Shown here: in pieces, positions 58,919 through 64,000 of the stretch
How positions within the stretch are numbered: position 1 is the stretch's first letter
How the letters are laid out: every line of letters begins with the position of its first letter
Source: Branchiostoma floridae
Lineage: Eukaryota > Chordata > Leptocardii > Amphioxiformes > Branchiostomatidae
Assembly (NCBI RefSeq): GCF_000003815.2
Contig: NC_049988.1
Coordinates: 2,028,678 to 2,092,677, forward strand
Direction of reading: 5' to 3'
DNA: 64,000 nucleotides
Made by a program: the position numbers and the translations under genes
The notes under the pieces: generated by a model
Databases searched by the model: none
The model's input: only the letters and a program-made list of their open reading frames with translations
What the model was told of the DNA's origin: nothing

Positions 58919-59469
58919 GGTATGATAAAATTTGCCCGGTGAAGCCCTGTACCCGGAAGTGCGTGTCATGTCCCCGTATGTTTGTGATTAGAAACTGTAT
59001 ATCCCCACAGGTCTACATTCATCAATGAGACCTTACAGGGCAGGGTATAAACTCAAGTAAGACAGCTTCTTTGACTATTATAAGTGGTTTATTTGCTCAA
59101 AAGCACCTTAGTTACGGCAAGCAAATATTCGGTTGCTATGCAGGCACGCGCTGGCACGTGGGCCGGCCGTGCCGGTGTAACACGATATGACCATATTTGG
59201 GAGAGCCTTGAGAGGCCGCGCAGGCGCAGACTAAGGTAGCATGATTAGGGCCCCAGGCGGTGACGTGATTAAAGGGACCTCCCTCAGATAGGGCAAAGAA
59301 CCCACCACACTTACGGAAAAGACTAGGGGTCCTTCCTTCCCAGTGTAAGTGGTTCAAAACCTTAAGTCCTATGGTCACACCTGGAGTATTTGCTGTCGTA
59401 TTGAGGTCACCTAAGTTAGCACCAAATGGCGGCTGTTCCAAACCCTTGCACTTTAGCAATGTTTATTTT

Positions 59470-59575
59470 AAGCTCCTCACAATTCAATTGTCGATCCTAA
59501 TGTATGGCGCAGATGCCTGGACCCTGACAGCCACTAAAGAACGGCTCCTGGTCGCCATTGACCAACTAGCCACCA
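59470..59575 (+). mobile_element. LINE reverse transcriptase remnant
   Basis: The frame LLTIQLSILMYGADAWTLTA, then TKERLLVAIDQ, matches the reverse transcriptase C-terminal motif L-YGAE-x-WTLT of RTE/CR1-type elements. A short fragment only. Confidence 0.7.
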
Positions 59576-60002
59576 GTCTTAAGACTAATCCAATCAGCCC
59601 GATATGTCGTGTTAATAGCCTTTCCAAAGGGCGCAAGATCGTTGGCATATCAACTGATTTGAACCCAGAACCTCTGGGTTATGTAACACACACAATTGCT
59701 TCACACAAAGCCCCTTCACACACCGCTCCTTCAAACACGGCTCCTTAAAAAAACAGCCCATTCACATACAGTTCCTTCACACATAGCTTCTTCATGAGCA
59801 CAAACAACCCCTACTGCTAAAACAGCTTTTGTCCCAATGGGCTTTCGTAGGTCCAAGTAGCCTGACGTGATAGCCAGCATAGGTAGACAGCCCAGGTAGA
59901 CAGCCCAGATAGACAGCCCAGCCTTTTCCGTTAACCCCTAGGACCGCAACTTGTCTGTCGTTTTAAAGAAATAAATAATTCTACTACCAATATCACTAGT
60001 AT

Positions 60003-60160
60003 TAGTACAGCACAAATTTAGAAAAAAAGTCATGGTCCACCCTGTTGCGAGTGGTGTGGACAAATGAATGTGTCCGGATATGCAGTGCTAGCTAGTACTC
60101 GACAGTACAAACCTGGTGTGTTTACGCCATGAGGCGGTTTACTGGATATGAGGCGTTAAT
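60003..60160 (-). repeat. 3' flank block of the zinc-finger unit
   Basis: agtacagcacaaatttag, tggtccaccctgttgcgagt and cgccatgaggcggtttac correspond to 50660-50760 and 46850-46985. This marks the boundary between duplicated units 2 and 3. Confidence 0.65.
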
Positions 60161-60479
60161 TTGTACACGACAGTACCTTGTGTATTCTGAGAAGTTTTTT
60201 TTTAAATGGATAACTAGATAATGGTAACAGTGTTAAACCAATATTTTATATTTTCTACGTTTTTTGTATCAGTTTATGTGCAATTGGTCATTGGGCTGGG
60301 AAGAAAGCAATTCACACATCCTTACAAAGTACGGATGTGTGTTATACATCAATGACCGAAGACATAGTGCCCACCAGTGCCCAGTAGTGAAATTTAAAAA
60401 AAATTACCAAGGAGGACACTTTTATGGGGCAATGAACTAATTTATACCATTGCAAATTTTACATATATTTGTAAATGTT

Positions 60480-60731
60480 TCTTTTAGCGACAGAATTACG
60501 CAAATGTTTGAAATGTATTGCAAAACATCACAAGCTCTCTGTAACCCCAAATCAAGACCATATCATATTCATGTCAAACGATACAAAAATGAAATTTCTG
60601 CTGCAGTACCAATGTTATATACAAGGGGTCCCAAAACTGACTTTGACCTTTATCCAACATCCACCTACATACCAAATATTATTGTAATCCATCAAGAGGT
60701 TCTTAAGTTAAGCTGACTCAAAAATCCGTAA

Positions 60732-60782
<51 letters not shown>

Positions 60783-60845
60783 AAAAAAAAACACACACAC
60801 ACAATCACACACGTAAAGCAATATCTCTATTTTCATGGAGATAAT
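60480..60845 (+). repeat. Modular dispersed repeat, copy 5 fragment, with (CA)n
   Basis: The module R peptide SAAVPMLYTRGPKTDFDL, then STYIPNIIVIHQEVLKLS, is followed by (CA)n at 60735-60803 and a degenerate end, tattttcatggagata. The left modules are missing. Confidence 0.75.
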
Positions 60846-60849
60846 GGGA

Positions 60850-61940
60850 TTCAAAGAAATTTCCTTATGAAATATTCCACTATTATGGCTTTGATATATT
60901 TTTTTATACAAAAAAAGCCACGAAAAGCCACGATCATGGCTTCAGGTTTAATTCCGGCGTGAAATTCAAACTGACTACTGTGAAATGGGAAATTTTGCAG
61001 AGTCTACCAATCAGGATGCTTGTAACTTTGACCAACAAGAAGGACTGTAGCATTTGAGCCCTATTTCTAAGGAATCCAGCGTGTGTTTTGGCTTTAGTTT
61101 TCTACATGTTTATTTAGTAAATTTAACAGAAATGGTGACAGTTTGGTGAATGATTTTGTTAGAGGCTTGCAGGAGTGCTGACAGGGAAATCCCTGAAGGA
61201 CAAGAAGGCAAGCATGCAGCTGTTTTTGTTGAGATCAAATGATTTATTTCATGCGTGTCTAATGATTTCTAACGTTACATGTATGCTTTCTTGTTTTTCT
61301 TGGGGCATAAGGAGGTCCAGGTCAGGTCAGATAGGTCAGGTCCCAATTGACATTTCATTGACTCTACCCAAGTCGTAGCAACGATGATGATGAAGTCATA
61401 GTAAGTGGATTTATTTGACTACCTGATATGTGGAGAACATCCAGAAAAATAATTTGCCATTTAGCACAAGGCATATTCTTTGTTTTCATAATACAACTAC
61501 AGGTGTGGAGAGGGGGGCACAACTTTTTATTGGGGTGAACATTTGTTTATCAACACTGAACTTATTTGAAATCATGCTTTATTTTCTTTAATTTTTTGGC
61601 CATTGTAACAACATACCAGCATTGTGTATGTGAGGTTGAGTATTTCTACATAGTTTCACGATAAATGACACAAAAACTCAGCCCCTAGCCAAATGTTTTA
61701 TTTTGTGAAACTTTTTTGGGAGTGTTGGAAATGTGTTTTTGAGTGGTTTCCATGACGATTGCTCACCTCAGAATGATGGTATGATGTTTATTTTGCTTGT
61801 TGTGGAAAAAATATTCTGTAAGCTTTCCAGTAATATATAGTTTTCCTAGACTCTTTACATAACAGCTGTAATAATAATATACAAAACGTACTAGTTGACA
61901 CCTGTATAGACTGGAATTATACCTCGTATTGCTAACGTCA
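60850..61940. other. Intergenic, no gene recognised
   Basis: AT-rich sequence with short frames only; ggtcaggtcagataggtcag occurs at about 61320. Confidence 0.5.
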
Positions 61941-61942
61941 CA

Positions 61943-62500
61943 TTTCCACAAAGGGGCCCGGTCGGGTATGTTAGGGGCTGATTTTTTGTCGGGCGGGGCC
62001 CCGTAAGACCCCCGGCGGCTGCCGGGCTATTTGGGTCTCGGGTGGGGCCCCGGTTGATTCTAAGTCGGACTTAAAATCAACCGGCGCCCGGGCAGGAAAA
62101 TACGCCGAATCAAAGCCGTTAACTAATCGTGAACACATCGGCAGGGTCCCCTACAGCACCCGCCCGATACCCGCCCGATACCCCGACGGTACCCGACGGT
62201 ACAGGCCCAACCTTCGTGCATTACAAACTATTGCATCCGTCGTGTCATCCCGGAGCACCGACAGGGTCGCTGACGGGGTCCCTCGGTCATCAAGCAGGAC
62301 AATTTGGGCCATGGTCACATTTCCACTTAGGGACCCGAGCGGGTAATTCACAGGCTGTTTTTTGGCACTTCCGGTCGGGGTCTTGTCGGTCTCCCAGCGG
62401 CTGCCGGGTTGTTTTTGGTCTCGGGCGGGGTCTCGGTTGGTTTTAAGTCGGACTTAAAATGAACCAGGGGCCCGCCGGGGAAATATTAGGGAAATATTAG
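61943..62500 (+). repeat. GC-rich direct repeat, two copies
   Basis: cacatttccac followed by GGGxCCxGxxCGGGTA occurs at 61943 and 62317, and both copies continue through cggcggctgccggg-like and ggttttaagtcggacttaaaat-like words. GC content is far above the surroundings. No coding potential recognised; related GC-rich sequence in inverse orientation lies at 63100-63370. Confidence 0.65.
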
Positions 62501-62813
62501 CAGTAAGAAACTCACTTTCTACTCTTCTCAATGGAAGGTCTTACACACATGAGCAGGTCATAGAACATTCTCCATGCGCATGAAGAACTTAAAGTCGCAA
62601 CAATGTTCTCGCATTAGCTTGCTCATCAGCGTATTGTAGAACCCAAACATGGGTCGGCGCCTCAACCAGAGTTGAACCCACCACGATCTTCTTCTCTGGC
62701 ACTGCCGTTCCACTAGTCTCTCTTCTTGAGCTACCTATACCCATGTAGCAAGAACAAGGAAGCAACGGTGACGAGCCGTCGCCACCCTCGGCACGTGCTT
62801 ACTTACTTTTACT

Positions 62814-63080
62814 TGGGCCCTTCGCCCCTGGCGGAGCATAGGCCACTGATGATAGTCCTCCACTGCACCCGCCTCTGGGCCTTCTTCTTCAGGTCCTGCC
62901 AGTTGTTGCAGATACTTTTCATCTCCTCCTCCGTATCCCTTCTCTAACTGTTCTTGGGCCTCCCCTCTTCCTTTTGCCCTGTGGGTTCCAAGTCAGAGCT
63001 TGGTGTGTAATACTGGATAGTGGCTTCCGGAGGGTGTGGCCGATCCAGGACCACTTTCTCTTGAGGTCACTTTCTCTTGA
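62814..63080 (-). mobile_element. RTE-like LINE C-terminal remnant
   Basis: The minus strand reads [31 protein letters not shown], then after a frameshift [18 protein letters not shown]. The RWIGH-x-LR and [12 protein letters not shown] motifs are diagnostic of the reverse transcriptase tail in this group. Frameshifted and truncated, so inactive. Confidence 0.85.
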
Positions 63081-63419
63081 GGTGCGGCAGTGGCATTTTC
63101 CGCTTCTACTAGTGTGCCAGACCCCTACGGGGTACCCCGGAACATCCCCAGGGCAGCTTACGGGTGCCTGACGGAAATCGACCGATAAATCATTAAAGCA
63201 TACGACTATTGGACGAAAGCCGCTGGAATGCCCACCGGAGCCCCCCGGGACCTCTAACGGGACGCGTGAAGAAAAAATGATTTGTGACTGTGTGAGTCGA
63301 TGTCTGCCCGCCTTCAGAGCCCGGCCGGGGCCTATATCGGTTAGACACCGCGCGGACACCCCGGGTAATGTGACGTAGGCCTATATGGTATACAGGAAAC
63401 ATATTTATGTAGTGCTAAA

Positions 63420-63640
63420 CAGGAGGAGGATTAGGATCGTTGCGGTCAGAAGGGAAAGCTATGAGGTCTATGAAAGCTAGCGATGAACAGGATGAAGTGG
63501 ACAGATTAAAAGACTGATTCCAGCTGCAAGGTATCCAAACTAAGTAACAACAGAACACAGTGGCACAATATTAAAAACATAAGAGTCAATACACATCAAT
63601 GATGTTTCTTAGATGTCCCGAAATCACATTCTTAAAGGGG
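63420..63640 (-). pseudogene. 3' part of a third zinc-finger unit
   Basis: 63420-63560 matches the 3' flank of Z1 (47325-47545), and on the minus strand ECDFGTSKKHH followed by a stop at about 63600-63640 matches the frameshifted ninth finger of Z2. The remaining coding part should lie to the right, but after 63640 the sequence changes to an unrelated repeat (ggggcattccactcc), so the unit is interrupted or truncated. Confidence 0.55.
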
Positions 63641-64000
63641 CATTCCACTCCAGAAACGAGTATTATTATTCCTCAGAGAATAAATAATTATTTTTGAATC
63701 AAGTTTGTTTGGTCAAATTTACCACAAGTTTAAGCTTAAACGCAGAGGGAACATTGTAGCAAACGAATTCCCCTGAGGACCCTTCCAATGCATTGTGCGT
63801 TGGTGAGGGAGAACGTGGCTTTGACCATGGGAACAGGTACCGGTTAGTACTAGTATAGATTTCGATACTATGATGTTTTAGGATGACTTTTTGAGTCAGA
63901 ACGTTTGTGGGTCATTCTGTAGTAATTTGTTCATGTATAAATTAAAGTAGCCTTTTTAGAGAAGAATGGTCCACAAAAGTGACCATATCTCTGGATTCCA
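63641..64000. other. Unassigned sequence at the right edge
   Basis: Begins ggggcattccactccagaa, suggestive of a dispersed repeat. No finger-coding sequence or other gene is visible to the end. Confidence 0.4.

Larger units (their letters stand above)
53526..59939. mobile_element. 6.4-kb long-TIR element (Mutator-like candidate)
   Basis: The left end (gggtttacggaaaaggctgg, 53526 to ~53815) and right end (59939 back to ~59650, on the minus strand aggggttaacggaaaaggct) are inverted copies of about 290 bp that share ggctatcacgtcaggctact, ttttagcagtaggggttgtt and a closing gaggttctgggttc. AGGACCGC flanks both sides (53518-53525 and 59940-59947; CTAGGACCGC if 10 bp), and Z1's upstream region has one uninterrupted copy. 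Long TIRs with 8-11 bp duplication are typical of Mutator-like elements. I found no transposase. The interior holds LINE remnants, microsatellites and several exon-like frames, so it may be a composite or gene-capturing non-autonomous element. Confidence 0.75.

Noticed and set aside
59019-59036. Second copy of the GGTCTCATTGATG MITE
   Set aside because: Only one end (atcaatgagacctta) is present, with no partner TIR within several kilobases. It may be a truncated relic or chance.

Overview
The window is eukaryotic genomic DNA: genes are split by GT-AG introns, coding density is low, and repeats of many classes dominate (LINE fragments, miniature inverted-repeat elements, minisatellites, a miniature LTR-type element). 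Two runs of N (100 and 984 bases) show it is a draft assembly. Tandemly expanded BTB-BACK-kelch genes, C2H2 zinc-finger genes and several non-LTR clades would fit an invertebrate deuterostome, most plausibly a lancelet (Branchiostoma). That assignment is inference from gene and repeat style.

Region 1 (1-7.2 kb) has no convincing host gene. It holds a 42-bp minisatellite, a degenerate satellite, a pogo/Tigger-like TIR element, and a modular dispersed repeat interrupted by a 2.1-kb TIR element that carries seven exact copies of one 18-bp word.

Region 2 (7.2-41.2 kb) is a tandem array of kelch-like genes, all on the minus strand: an orphan first exon (7.3 kb) followed by five complete five-exon copies (A to E; first exons at 15.3, 25.2, 29.3, 35.4 and 41.2 kb). 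Exon lengths and intron phases (0,0,2,2) agree in all five, so the models can be joined by splice signals. Copies A (599 aa) and C (583 aa) read intact. B has a one-base frameshift, D has two in-frame stops, and E has a 479-bp miniature transposon in its first exon. The BTB exon and its surroundings are almost identical between copies, while the kelch exon has diverged. This would suit Cullin-3 adaptors with a constant ligase-binding end and a varying substrate-binding end (inference). Insertions within the array include LINE fragments, a 4.6-kb inverted-arm composite, and a 462-bp LTR-like element whose terminal repeats contain a tRNA-like sequence.

Region 3 (41.2-46.3 kb) is three further copies of the modular dispersed repeat, a sequence gap and a tRNA-like sequence.

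Region 4 (46.8-64 kb) is a second tandem array, of C2H2 zinc-finger genes on the minus strand: Z1 (10 fingers) and Z2 (8 fingers plus a frameshifted ninth), with the 3' part of a third unit at the right edge. A 6.4-kb element with inverted ends of about 290 bp and an 8-10 bp target duplication sits just upstream of Z2. The equivalent site upstream of Z1 is empty. The remainder is LINE remnants, GC-rich direct repeats and microsatellites.

In both arrays the paralogous copies act as empty-site controls. They let several insertions be delimited to the base and show which copies they probably disabled.
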